Positions 13,296-25,452 of a stretch of DNA of 64,000 nt are shown piece after piece. Made by a program: the position numbers and the translations under genes. How positions within the stretch are numbered: position 1 is the stretch's first letter; each line of letters begins with the position of its first letter. Source of the stretch: Pteria penguin (taxonomy: Eukaryota > Mollusca > Bivalvia > Pterioida > Pteriidae); the NCBI GenBank assembly GCA_035048485.1, contig CM068583.1:18575341-18639340 (forward strand), in the 5' to 3' direction. The notes under the pieces were generated by a model. It was given only the letters and a program-made list of their open reading frames with translations. It did no database searches and was not told the origin of the DNA.

Positions 13296-14071
13296 GTAAG
13301 TATTGCTTCGTCCAGGGTACGGAGTCTTATTAAAAGCTTTGCCTTTGGTCTGTGGAATATTTCAGACTGTAGTGTAGTCCGAGATTCTCTGCCCTTCTCT
13401 CACTTTTGATATCGGTGGTTTGTGGGAGAGGCCCAAACCGCCTATATCAAAAGTGGGTGTAGGGCAGAGAATCTCGGACTGACTGTAGTGTGGTGTAGTT
13501 CAGACCCAAGCACAAGACTTTTGTCTGAACTTGGGTCCGCAGGTCCCGATGTATTTGGCTACGGAGTGCCTAGTCCGATTTGTCTGACACAAGAATTATG
13601 CTTGGGTCTGAAATGTTTTACTATGGAGTGCCCTACTTTTCGTTCAAATCTTAAACGTCACTTGTGGGAAATGAATTACACCACAGTTTCAATCAGAATC
13701 ATTGTAAAGAGATTTTATTTTATTTGCCGTTTAGAAGAGGAGGATACAGGAGACAGGAAGAGGGGGGGGGGGGTGTTACATAACATTTTGAACATCATCT
13801 TGCTTCATTGCAGCTTGTACAGGCTTGCCCGGTTCGTAACACAAAACCATCTAGCATTTTCTTCATGCATGGCATATTTACTGTTAGTTTCACATTATCT
13901 AAGCATGACACATTACCAATTATATGATAAAGGATTGGTCTGGAATGTGGATTTAAAGGGGATGTCTGTCAACTAAAGTAAACAAATTTTGTTTGAACCA
14001 ATGTAATATATATGAGTTTATGAGAAGATATTCACATAGAAGTTAGGTCCACCCAGTGTGAGGAGGTTTAT

Positions 14072-14155
<84 letters not shown>

Positions 14156-17100
14156 CATGCAGCTAGTTTGAACAATGTGGACCTTTAAAACAAAATCTAG
14201 AAAAAAAAAATTTCATATTGGTGGGATGAAGAGGGCATGTGGTACCACAATCCCACACACAAGGCCCTAAATGGTAAATTTTTTAATAAACTGTAAATAA
14301 TACATTTTATCATGCAGCAGTTTTGTTATTTGAACACCACAAAACAATGTTATTGTTGCATGTTAAATTTGATTGATAATACATATAGTAGTGAAAACAA
14401 ATAATATTATACAATGCATATTGCTCCATCTTTCAGGGTGTTTGTGAATAGAAGTCTTAATTTGGACAAGATCAAGTTCTTCGGATTTGATATGGACTAT
14501 ACACTGGCCTGTAGGTATTTATAAAGTGTTATAATGGTGAAGTATACAGATTCAATGAATATACAGAATACATGCACTTTTCTGTTACTTTAATTATATT
14601 GTCAAGAATCTGAAACATTTTGGATATCCAAGTCCTGCATAGTCAATTTGTTGTGACCTGAAGGTCATTGGTTCAAACTTGTGAAATCCTATGTCATATT
14701 TACTAACAATGCAGTGACATGTTGTTTGTTGGATTATATCATACCCAGATTCTTTCACATACATGTATATATATGGTGATGACATTTATCTTATACAATG
14801 CATCAGAAAGAACCTAAGTGGGGCTTATGATAGTATATAACTTAAGGTGGCATGTCAGGGTTCCAAAGTAGGAATCATGCCCCAGAGTTTTGGGCTCATG
14901 GATATGGTCAGAAAATCTTGACTGCACTTCATCTAGATTAAAATATCTGATGGAAACATATGATAGTTAATGGCCTGCAGTTGTGCTCTTGGGTTCAGAA
15001 GTAGTTGTCTGGCTTCTAGAGGTGGCTTCATTAGTGTAAAAAAATATCTTAATCATGCTTCGCTTCCTAAGTCATGCAGCCTAGACAGAGTCGGATAGCA
15101 GCATATGATAGAACATACCTTGCATGAGGTTGTGCATTTTAGTTCTAAAATAAAAGTCTGGTTTCTTGGGATATGTTCAAATTGAGACTGGGGTTAACAG
15201 CTGTATTCAATTCTTGGATGACTTTGGAATAACGAGGCGATGTATGTTTATTTTGTTTATACTTAAGGTATCAATCTAAATGCCTCAGATCCTAGCCTGT
15301 GTTTACATTTTGCCACAAACATCATGCAGGCATAATCTGCACCCTTTAGTGCTGCCACATTTTTTCATAATACACATTTGTAGAATATGTTTGTACAGTA
15401 TGATTTGACACTGTTATAAACATGATATTATGATATAGATTGGAATGGGTATAAATTCAAGTATTATGGGATAAATGATATTCATTGCTTTTTATTGGTC
15501 GGAATTGCTACAATTCCAGACCCTAGTCGTTACAATATGCTGTGGTGAATGCGTGGAACGCAGAAAATACCTCCTCGTGTATAAATAGTGCGTCGATATT
15601 TTTTTAGTGTATAAGTCACCAGAACTTGAAACCTTGGGGTTTAACATGCTGAGGGATCGCCTGATCGACATTGGATACCCAGATGATATCAAAGCATTCG
15701 AATATGATCACACCTTTCCTTGCAGGTAATTAGAACATCTTGTAATTAGAGAATGAAGAAAAGTCACAGTCTTCACAAAAACTCTTTTTAACCACTAGCC
15801 TACAGACAAATTTTTCTAGTCCATTGTATATATTGTCTAATTTTCTGTGGCTGTATCAGCTGTATCTTTCTGCATACCCAGTGAGATATACAATATGACT
15901 GCCACTCTCACCAAGGATAATTGACTCTTCCATTTATGTGCGAAAAATTGTCAAATCAGATGACGTCACAATACTTTACACCTCGGTCATACGTCGGACA
16001 AACATTGAAAATATATTGTGACGTCACGAAAGTCAATTAATATTCCACAAAAGGGAAGGGTCAATTGACCATACAAAGGAGCTCAGTAGATTGAATGAAC
16101 AGTCATTATAAAACTTTTGTACTACTTTTCCTCTTCCATTGACTACCTTAATAAACAAGGGCAGATAACTTTCCCGATTAAAATGGTCCATATCAGTGCA
16201 ATAATCTTGGCATCATGCATAAGTAAACACAAACAAGCTGACAAATTTTAATTTTCATTGTCTTAAACATTACAGAGGTTTGTGGTTTGACAGACAGTAT
16301 GGCAACCTGCTGAAGGTAGACACTTACGGGAACATCCTTGTATGTGTACATGGTTTTAAATTCCTGACTAGGTGAGTATGACAAAGCTGACACAGCATGC
16401 GGGTATGGTATGGTAACACATTATTCACTTGTTGATTATACACATACTGAATGTACTGTGTATGAAATTATTCACAGATTTTGTTTTATATTTCTTACAA
16501 GTTTTTTTTACCTTACCATGAGCTTTGCGAGTCAAGATGGTTATTTCAAGGTAGGTAACCTTTTTTGTTTTACATTTGTATCTGGTGTATCGAGCAATTT
16601 GAAATGTGTGATGTAGATTTTTATAGTTGTTTCTTAAATGTGAACTATTTGATATACTTGTCTTCTTTGAGGAAAATGTAGATTGACTCAGTCACGTATT
16701 CAAAGTCAACTTTCCAGTCTTATTTCAAAATGTTATGAATTTCTGCAAATTTTATGGGTTTTAAGATTGATGTATACACCAATATAATATGAAGTTATTT
16801 CTTTTAAGTATTGATTTCTTTGAGATGTTTTAAGTCATTGAGACTTTCAGATCTTTTTATTAGTATCTATAGAGATCTTTGTGTGTATTTTGCAAATTCA
16901 AAACTCTGTTTTTGCAAAATTGGTGTAATTTGAGTCTCCAGGAGTTATTGGAAGTCTTTGATGTCACTTTCGAGCATGGACAGGAAGTTAGTCGGTCTTA
17001 TTTACAAGTTTTGGGCATGCCCAAGTTCTGCTCAACATGCAAGCTATGTTGTCTTCTTGTAGATATAAATCATAAAATAAATTACTTTTGATTGATGTTG

Positions 17101-20100
17101 AATTTGAATTATTCAATGATTTGAATTATTTGCAATATACATGCATATACATGGTGACTAATGTAGATTATACATTACAGACTTATTTTTTATATCATAT
17201 ATTTATGTATCGTATAAGCATGCATATCAGTAAAATTCTAAATGATCTATATTTATGAAAAATAGGTTATATTTCCCTTGATACGTTACCAAAAATCATT
17301 AGTACATAGATACCAGTGTAAATAACAATTCTTAAAAAATTTTGAGTTGTGATAAAACCTACTGGTTTATTAACCAAAGAATTTCATTACTGTAGCCTTA
17401 TGCATAAATGAGTTTTTGGGGTATATGCTACTGGACTTTATACTGTTGATAATTACATGAAGGTTTTCTTTCGTTACTTTTTCAGCCGAGAAATTTCCGA
17501 CCTGTATCCTAACAAGTTTGTGACATATGACGAGAACAGGATTTATATCTTAAATACACTCTACAACTTACCAGGTAAAACATCACACACATTCAGGACA
17601 TGTATTTAGTATTGTAATTGTTAAATAATATTTTTGGTAATGCAATGTCAAAGTACATGTATTGCCAATGTTACATGTCAGTATTTAAAGGAGATCATTG
17701 GTAGGGTGATATTTATATTTATTGAAAAATAAGGGCATTTTTATTGGTCGGAATTGCGTAGCAATTCCAGACCCTAGTCCTTACAATATGCTGTGGGGAA
17801 CGAGTGGAACGCAGAAAATACCTCCTCGTGTATAAATAGTGCGTCGATATTTAGAAAAAGTGTGATTAGATTTACTTTTAAATAGTACTTATAATTCATA
17901 TTGTATGATAAGTTTGATCAGATGAGAAAATAGAGGTGCCGTTCCATCGATTTAGACGAGTTATATTCATGCGCTGGAGGACATGCAGTCTTTCCGAATA
18001 CTCGACGGAAAGTACCGAAAAAGTACGTTTGACATTATTGTGTAGCTGTGCCGTAAAAAGAAGTACACTACTAGTCCGTACTAGTATCCGTTGTATTATA
18101 ATTAATAAAACTTGAGAATATCGCTTCTTTTTATAGCAGTGGAATTCGAAGTACTCTACAATCTTCTCATCACGACGATAAACAAACGTCTTGGTAGTTG
18201 TTGATATGTAATGCTACTAAAATAGCCGGTTATTTATAGATCTACACGTGTAGACATGGTTTTCCAGTTATTTATCTACATGTGTAGATGTGGTTTTCCC
18301 CAAATGTACATGTACAGCGGGAGACTTTGTCCAGATTGCTAATTTCATGCTACTGTCAAGGTCAAAAGTGATAAGAGAGAATGATAGCGGATTTGTTTGA
18401 CAAAATCGGCAAATGAAAAGGCGATTGACTTTGATTTGCGATTTCAGGCAAAGAATTCAAGTCAAATATTCTTTAAACATGACATGTATAGTTCATTCGT
18501 CTGTTGCATTTCCAAAATGGACAGTCTTTCCCCATACGATTGGATACTTCGCTGGGTCCATGGCCATGCGGATTTGACCTCGTATATCTCGAGAAGTGCT
18601 TGGAGTTTTAAATGAAATTTGGTGTCATCGTACATTAATTCTTTATGTGTGAATGGGTGAAAGCCCGAAGGCAATGCATCAAGTCCTTCATTGTTTTTGT
18701 TTGTTCTGTTCAACGCAGATTGTGTTTTTGTCAATACCGATCCTAAACATTACACGCTTGGTGTGTGATCTCTTGGTGGATCATGACTTTATTACCTTTG
18801 ATGTACTTGACCATGCAATTCCGACCTTGAGGACTTTCAAGTCCTTTCATTCCATATAGGTTAAGTCTATGATATCAAACTGATAGCAAATAAAAAATAA
18901 TTTGTTGCTTTAGAGTATTGTATTGTAGTTGTAATTTGTAATTTACAATGGGCACCAGGGATTTGTACTCTTTCGAGTTTCCAAAGTAATTTTAACATCT
19001 TTTTGTTAGAATTGAAATGTCAGTTTGCAGAGAAAAATTTTTATCTCAAAATGTCTATTTCCCAACAGAGACTTACATGATTGCCTGTTTGATTGATTAC
19101 TTCACCTCCAGTGATGAGTACTTTACGTAAGTTTGGATTTATTTACATTTTAAGAAAAATAGGTTAACTTCAGAGTAATAAGAAGAAATCTCCTTTCCTG
19201 GTCTGAAGATATCAGATTGGAGTTTTCTTGTAATTACTTACAATCCCTTTGTGTTCTCTTTGCGACAAAAAGCAAATTTTTCCGCTATTTGGCAGGTTTG
19301 ACTCGACACCGTCAAAAGGTGCCTGAGGCCTGAATGTCTGCCGGCCCAATGTTATGCATGTAGATGTAAATAAACGAGGTAAGAGAATGCCAAGTAAAAG
19401 ATATAAATCTTAATGCTTGCTTTTTTGATATGCTTTTGTTAATATTTTCTTAAATGAATATATTTTTTTTTCAATTGTAAAATAAGTTAAGTATTGTTAA
19501 TGAAGAAGTTTTGTTTTGTGGCCTTTATAGAAATTTGGATAATGAAAATGAAAACGTACATGTATTGCATTGCAGATAAATGCTTATTATGAAGTACTAT
19601 ATAGATTATACACTCTAGTTGTAACTTTTTAGGTCTGCAGAGGGTGTGAAAAGTGGAGACTTGTATATGTCTTACAGATCAATTTATCAAGATGTAAGGT
19701 CGGCAGTAGACTGGGTACATTTCCATGTAAGTGTTTGAAAGAAAGATTCGATAGCGGCTAACAGCTTAAGAAGTAAATTGAAAAAAATATTCTTTCTCAA
19801 AGAGCGATGGTTTAGGGTGCTGTTCATAATTTCATCATTGAAAAATTCTCGAAAGAAGTGATATCAGTTATAGCTGTCTCCATCTCATATGTGTGGGTAT
19901 CTTTTCTTCTAGGGAGATGTTAAACCTGAAACTATCAGAGATCCAGAGAAATATGTGGAAAAAGATCCTAGACTGCCAGTACTCCTAGATAGGTAAATAT
20001 ACCCAATACGTGCACGAGAAAAATCATCTTTCAGTGCATGGAGCTGATGTAACTCAGTTGGTAAGGTGCATAGTTTGTGACTGAGAGGTCATAGGTTCAA

Positions 20101-23100
20101 TTCCCTGTGCTGGCTCAGCAGTGTCCTATATTAAGGATAAGACAGTCAAAAATAAAGGCCCAGTGTCAAGTTAACTGGCATGTAAATGATCCTTCACTGC
20201 CTCGGATGGGTCTATTGCTAAGGTCTAAATTTCTGTGCAATACATCACAGGCAGATTTTGTGACCATGTAACTAAAATACTCTTAATGTGACTTACAACA
20301 AAAAATGCACTCACAAAACAAATTTCACAGTACTCTCGATGTCCTTGGTGGTAGTGTTGGGTATCGGATAAATACTTGAAGTTTAACCTGTTAATGTCAT
20401 TATTTTTTAGCGAAGTATTCCTTGAATTCCAAGGAAATTAACACAACTTGGAAGTATTTATGTTGAACTGTAGTCATGATCTGAGTGTCAAGACGATACT
20501 CTGAACAAAATGGTTATTACATTATGAACATTTGTTCTAGGAACATTGTGCTATCATTTTTTGGTCAAGTCTAGCCCAGGAAGAATTTTTTTATGAGAAA
20601 AAGCAAATGTAGGAGGGTCAATGAAATTATCACCTCTTATGTCATGCATTTGAAAGGTTTAAAAAAAAGAATTTTTTAAAATTATTTCAGAATCAGAGAA
20701 CATGGAAGGAAAACAATGATTATAACAAACAGTGATTACTTGTACACCAATGTAAGTACATGTATATGTGTATATATATTCATACAAATACAGTGACCTC
20801 TGTGTAAATCAAACTTGAAGGGACAATGTAAAACAGTTCAAGATAAGAGGAGTAGAGTTAGGGATGTATATTCATGTATGGAAAATAGAATTGAGACTTC
20901 AAAACAGTTCAAGCTCACAGGAAATCCAGTGATTACTTCCTGAGTAAACAAAGAGTCGCCTGTACTTTTGAAATATACACATACTGCATTTACTATTTGT
21001 AAAGTAAAGGTACTTGCTGACTTTTGGCTGTCCAGGGATTTATGCTCTGTGCAACACAGAAACATAAACACTTGGGCATAAATAGCTTGGGTATGATCCA
21101 AGTCTGCACAAGTGGGATGTTCTGTCATTTTTCCTGCTAATGTTATAAGTTTACCCTGACTTATGTAGTTCTAATCACAGTTTAAGATATTTTTTTTATT
21201 AAAAGAGTGAAATTATACTGAATACATATAAGTATCAAAACAGTAGGAATAAAAAAATGATAAACTGATGTTGGTTGATTTTTATCTATGAAAACTTGAT
21301 TCATTATTCTTAAATTACATATCTTTTTATTTTGTTTGCAGAAAATTATGGGGTACTTGCTCGATTTTCCAGAGGTAAGGACATACATGTAATTTGAGTA
21401 ATTGAAAAAATATATGCTAATACATGTATAGGATATTTGAGTATTTGAAAAATAAAACCTATACAAATACAGAGATTGTGACACAAGTTAGGAATCATGC
21501 TGTAATTATTTAAGGTTGGACATTTTGTTATCAAAGTTCCCAGTAGAAATATAGACTATTGTAAATCAGAAAATATTTTTTAAAAATCTGAGTCAAAATG
21601 ATAGAATTTTATCTCTTTTAAGTTGGTTTGTTCCATTTTCATAACTTTTCCTTCATTATAAGATTTTATACCACTTGGCATATTTGTGTTTCTGTCTCGT
21701 TTTACTGCATAACATACACAAGTCTTGATTTTATTTTTAGACTGCAGGGAGAGATTGGACCTCTTTCTTTGACTGTGTTATTGTTGATGCTAAGAAACCC
21801 CTATTTTTCTCAGAAGGGACAATACTTCGTAAAGTGGACAGAGTAAGTGGTGTCATTTTATAGTTGGTTAAAAATAAAATATTACTTCAATAATTAATCT
21901 AATTATGGAACCTAAAAATATCTTTTAAAAAGAATTCAAATCATGATATCTTTTTAAGTGTTTTTTTTTTATCTAAATGATTTTTATTATTTGATATGTG
22001 AACCTCTTTTTCCCCTTGACATGGGCATATTTGGGTAATGTAATTGTTGTATATTTGTGTAGAAAACTGGCAGTCTGAGTGTGGGTCATCACGTGGGTAC
22101 ATTACAACAGGGTTGTGTTTACTCGGGAGGTAAGATACGTTTTTACGTATATTGATGTTAAATTCATTTGATATATGTGGCCTTAATCGATGTCCAATAT
22201 GTCGTCAAAATTCTTGGTCATCAGTTATCAAGAAAATGGTCAGATAAAAAAACAAGAATGAGTTCTGCATAAAGACTTAAGGGAAATAATAACAGTAAAC
22301 TTTAGTATGATTATCAAATTTGTTATTGGATTCTGTTGAATACAAGTTGACATAATCCTTGCATAATAAACATTTTTCCAATTGAATAGGATATAAATGT
22401 CCTTTTCCAAGACATGTTACTTTTAGCTGGGATGTTCCTTCTGATGTTAATGCTAGCATTGTGACGTGACATTTTTTTATGGCAAATCATCGTATGTTTG
22501 GTATTGTTCATGTCTTTTTTACACTAGGTTCATGTGATGTCATCTCTGACATGATTAAGTCCCAAGGAAAGGATGTCTTGTACTGTGGGGACCATATTTT
22601 TGGAGACATACTACGGTCAAAGAAGCAGAAAGGTTGGAGAACTTTCTTGGTGGTCCCAGAAATGATGCAAGAGTTACAGGTGTGGACAGAGCAGTCCTCT
22701 ATCTTCAACAAACTTCATGCCTTGGAGAAACAACTAGGAGAAATATACAAGTATGTCACCCAACTTAATTATTAGGGTATAGCAACACTGCCATTCATGT
22801 GGGTGTGTTTGACACGCTTCTTAGTTTTATTTCTTTGTAGTTTTTATTTTCAACTTAGATAGTAGCCCATGTAATCAGTAATGCTGATTTATTTTACTTT
22901 AAAATGACTGAACAAAGATTGATGTTGTTAAAAGTAGATTGCTTTATGTATAGGTACATAATGAAAATATCACATAGGAGGTACCATTTAATGAGTGTTC
23001 TGTATTATTGATTGATATACTAGTATGCACATACTTACAGTTTTACGTAAATCTAAGGAATGTAATACATGTATAGTTTATTCTTTGGTCATTCATGGTG

Positions 23101-25452
23101 GATGTGACAAGCCAAACAGGAGACATTACTTCTCCCTTGTACCTGGCTTTACCTCTAATTTTCAATGATCCTTGTGGCCACCTAGGTATGTTGTTTTGAG
23201 TGTGTTTGTTTTAGTCAGACACTTATAACTTTGAACGATTACTATAGATCCCTTGATTTTGGCCTGGGTGAGAGTAAACTGTATAATGGACCTCCAAGAT
23301 ATGCCATACATGTCTGCTTTATATTATACAAAGTTTTCATGAAACGCAGGCATTGAATTTTCAGCATGAAATAATTAGGGTACAACTGTAATAGCAAAAT
23401 TTTATAAAAGAAAGTGGAAGAGGATGTTTATTTGTATAATTATATTTCTTAACACATTTTAATCATGCACAATGAAAATCACAGCGGTACATTTCTTATT
23501 TACATCATTGTGAAAAATCTACTTGAAGATCAATGGTCACGTTTTTACTTATTTTATACTATACTGATCATAATATGCCTAAAGTTTCACTTAAATTGAA
23601 TTACTGATGTGTATCTTGGAATTCCAATATTATCGTATTGATCATCGTGTGAACCCCCGTCTCATCTCTCCTTCTCTCGAAGAACGAGAGAAGAAGAGAT
23701 GAGACGGGGGTTCACACGATGCATATTGATATAAAATAAGGTTTACTTATGTCTATTTCACATAACATATATTCAAGTAAATACATATACATCTCATGTT
23801 TTCTTTTTTTTTTCTAGAAATTTAGACAGCAGTACTAAGGAGAGACCTAACATTTCAAATATTCAGAGAGCCTTAATGGTAAATACATCATAAATAAATT
23901 ATTCTTTTTTTTTACATTTTAAGACATATATTTTGTACGTATCGTATGTATTAATATTAATTCTAACAATAGTTGAGAAATGTTTGAATATGATTAGTTG
24001 TATCTTCTATTTATCAGTGTTAATTGGTAATTGTTGTTGAAACAATATTTTTCAGGACTCGGTTCATGAGCTAGATATGTCATATGGAGTACTTGGGAGT
24101 TTGTTTAGAAGTGGTATGCTTAAACTTACTTTACTGCTTCTTCGTATAATTGTTTCATATTCAAAACATAGCAATATATAGGATTCCCTTTCTCTTTTGT
24201 CAGTCTGTTTTTCTATACAGCTATTTTCTCAGGCGACATATGTTCCTTTGAACAATAGACTCTGATTCCATAAGCTTTTTGTCATAAGTCCATTACTCTG
24301 TAAGCCTTTGTCTGGATATTCAGAAAATCTGTTCACCCGTAATTGAACCTTTGTTCATGAAAATAATAGCAGTGTACCAAGTTAGGTAAGCATGATTCAG
24401 TAAGCTTTGTGCCACAAGTCCATTACTTTGTAAGCCTTTGCTTGGATGTTCAGAAAATTGTAATTGAGCCTTTGTTCATGAAATGACAGCAGTGTCCCAA
24501 GTTAGGTGTGTATGTTTTGATTATTATGTCCTGAAGAGGAAATTTTATTTGGTTTTCAGCTTAAGATTAAAAATATTAAGCCATATTGAAATATGAATAC
24601 TATGAAAGTTCTATGAGAATTATCTTGAGTTTGTTATTTTCAAATTATTAGGTTCCAGGTTGACATTTTTTGCCAATCAAGTACAACGTTACGCTGATCT
24701 GTATGCTGAATCGATCTTGAACCTCATTAATTATCCTCTGTCATATATGTTCAGGTCACCACCCATGCTGGTAAGTTAGTGCTCAAAGTGTACAGTATTA
24801 TTTTTCTACCATCAAGATGTTCAATCTGCTGCTGTTTGTAATTAAATCTGTTAAAATTTATTGCATACCACAGACCCTCGTTTTTAAACTTTTCTGTAAC
24901 ATACCTTTAAGAATTGTAGTATTTTAGAGATATTTGGTATTGATTTTGGGATATGTATTATCATCTTTGTTTTAAGATATTTAAGCATTCCTTAGAAAAT
25001 GTTTTGAATACTAATACATTATTTCATACCTTTGTGTCACATTTTATGAAAAGATGAAGTACTAGTCTTTAAATTGTTTCCTTTACATGTACATATATTT
25101 ATACATGTATTACATGTATCAAGATTTCTCATTTGATAATAGTATAATTTCTACAGAGTATGTATTTATAGTTGTTATCTATTATTTTCCCCTTCAGTTG
25201 CCTCACGAGTCCACCGTTGGTCACGAACATAAAATCAACCCCTCAGAAGTCAGTCAGAGCCATCATTCCTTCGTCAGACAGAGGACAAACGATGGTTCCA
25301 AAGATGCCAAGTGCAATATTGTAAACCCCGATCTACAGAGACTCCAGAGTGTGACACGCCTACGTGCAGAGACGCCCACCAAACTGACACATCACCATGA
25401 TTTCGATGACGATGACACAAGCAGCACAGCAAGCGATGAAAAGTCTTCGTAA
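13162..25452 (+). CDS. NT5C2: Cytosolic purine 5'-nucleotidase (cN-II), 17 coding exons, complete
   Basis: This HAD-superfamily enzyme dephosphorylates IMP, GMP and related 6-oxopurine monophosphates in the cytosol with Mg2+ and is typically ATP-activated (family knowledge). Coding exons: 13162-13295, 14437-14510, 15608-15725, 16276-16371, 17486-17574, 19069-19126, 19633-19726, 19913-19992, 20691-20751, 21342-21374, 21741-21842, 22063-22129, 22528-22750, 23818-23878, 24056-24113, 24652-24770, 25198-25452. All introns are GT-AG and the frame stays open for 573 codons, close to the ~560 of vertebrate cN-II. HAD motif I is DMDYT (D63, D65), motif II TNSDY (T260-Y264), the motif III lysine is K298 in DAKKP, and motif IV is GDHIFGD (D357, D362). 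The C-terminus is acidic, as in the family. The loop before DWTSFFD is shorter than in vertebrates. The first ATG in frame with the conserved VFVNRSL block was chosen as start. Identification is firm; exon ends rest on consensus sites. Confidence 0.96.
13376..13480. repeat. Foldback element, 46-bp arms, NT5C2 intron 1
   Basis: Left arm 13376-13421 and right arm 13435-13480 are inverted copies with a few mismatches (agtccgagattctctgccc / gggcagagaatctcggact). A second inverted pair, gttcagacccaagc at 13498-13511 and gcttgggtctgaaa at 13603-13616, follows. Confidence 0.85.
14071..14152 (+). repeat. (CA)n(TA)n microsatellite, NT5C2 intron 1
   Basis: About ten ca units then about thirty at units. 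Confidence 0.97.
14437..14510 (+). CDS. NT5C2: NT5C2 coding exon 2 (HAD motif I)
   Basis: Encodes [20 protein letters not shown] followed by YTLA. D63 is the expected nucleophile and D65 the general acid/base of HAD phosphatases. The acceptor is tttcag; the donor gcct|gtaggt is the only one that joins exon 3 without a stop, giving ...YTLA-L-YKSPE. Confidence 0.93.
15487..15603 (+). repeat. Dispersed ~115-bp repeat, copy 1, abutting NT5C2 exon 3
   Basis: From ttttattggtcggaattg to tagtgcgtcgatatt, about 90% identical to 17733-17853. It ends within a few bases of the exon 3 acceptor at 15607. Confidence 0.85.
15918..16039. repeat. Inverted-repeat element with paired TGACGTCA sites, NT5C2 intron 3
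   Basis: Outer arms taattgact (15918-15926) and agtcaatta (16031-16039); inner arms tgacgtcacaata (15961-15973) and tattgtgacgtca (16014-16026). TGACGTCA is the CREB/ATF site; function here is unknown. Confidence 0.7.
17733..17853 (+). repeat. Dispersed ~115-bp repeat, copy 2, NT5C2 intron 5
   Basis: Same orientation as copy 1; contains the short palindrome ggaattgcgtagcaattcc that is partly deleted in copy 1. Confidence 0.85.
20041..20280 (+). mobile_element. tRNA-derived SINE in NT5C2 intron 8
   Basis: Head gatgtaactcagttggtaag with B box aggttcaattccc near 20093. Body landmarks are aggcccagtgtcaagttaac, ggcatgtaaatgatccttca, ctgcctcggatgggtc and acatcacaggcagatttt. Confidence 0.75.
20691..20751 (+). 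CDS. NT5C2: NT5C2 coding exon 9 (HAD motif II)
   Basis: A 61-nt exon carrying TNSDYLYTN (residues 260-268). The Thr/Ser of this motif bind the substrate phosphate in cN-II. Acceptor atttcag, donor aat|gtaagt. Confidence 0.92.
21342..21374 (+). CDS. NT5C2: NT5C2 coding exon 10 (33-nt micro-exon)
   Basis: Only 11 codons, [11 protein letters not shown], phase 0 at both ends, matching the conserved helix after motif II. Skipping would keep the frame but delete conserved core residues. The next exon opens TAGRDW, so the variable loop here is about five residues shorter than I recall for vertebrate cN-II. Confidence 0.9.
22528..22750 (+). CDS. NT5C2: NT5C2 coding exon 13 (HAD motif IV)
   Basis: The longest internal exon (223 nt). 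It contains [15 protein letters not shown], whose two aspartates (D357, D362) complete the Mg2+ site, and the strongly conserved [10 protein letters not shown] segment. Confidence 0.95.
23644..23720. repeat. Near-perfect hairpin, ~36-bp stem, NT5C2 intron 13
   Basis: Arm atcgtgtgaacccccgtctc... pairs with ...gagacgggggttcacacgat with one mismatch noted and a loop of about five bases. It is GC-richer than its surroundings. Confidence 0.9.
24264..24510 (+). repeat. Tandem duplication, 130-bp period, NT5C2 intron 15
   Basis: gattccataagctttttgtc at 24264 recurs as gattcagtaagctttgtgcc at 24394. Both include cattactytgtaagcctttg and aacctttgttcatgaaa-type blocks. Confidence 0.85.
25198..25452 (+). 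CDS. NT5C2: NT5C2 last coding exon and stop
   Basis: Residues 490-573 and TAA at 25450-25452. It opens with the conserved [11 protein letters not shown] and ends in an acidic/serine tail ([17 protein letters not shown]), comparable to the acidic C-terminus of vertebrate cN-II. The acceptor is ccttcag at 25191-25197; coding-looking sequence just upstream is intron. Confidence 0.94.
   Translation: MPHESTVGHEHKINPSEVSQSHHSFVRQRTNDGSKDAKCNIVNPDLQRLQSVTRLRAETPTKLTHHHDFDDDDTSSTASDEKSS

Noticed and set aside
13422..13976. 184-codon open frame on the + strand, the longest in the window
   Set aside because: It lies inside NT5C2 intron 1, starts within a palindromic foldback, and has no recognised domain or splice context.
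25087..25197. N-terminal extension of the final NT5C2 exon as one long frame
   Set aside because: The stretch is AT-rich, ends in ccttcag, and the preceding exon's donor joins in frame at 25198.
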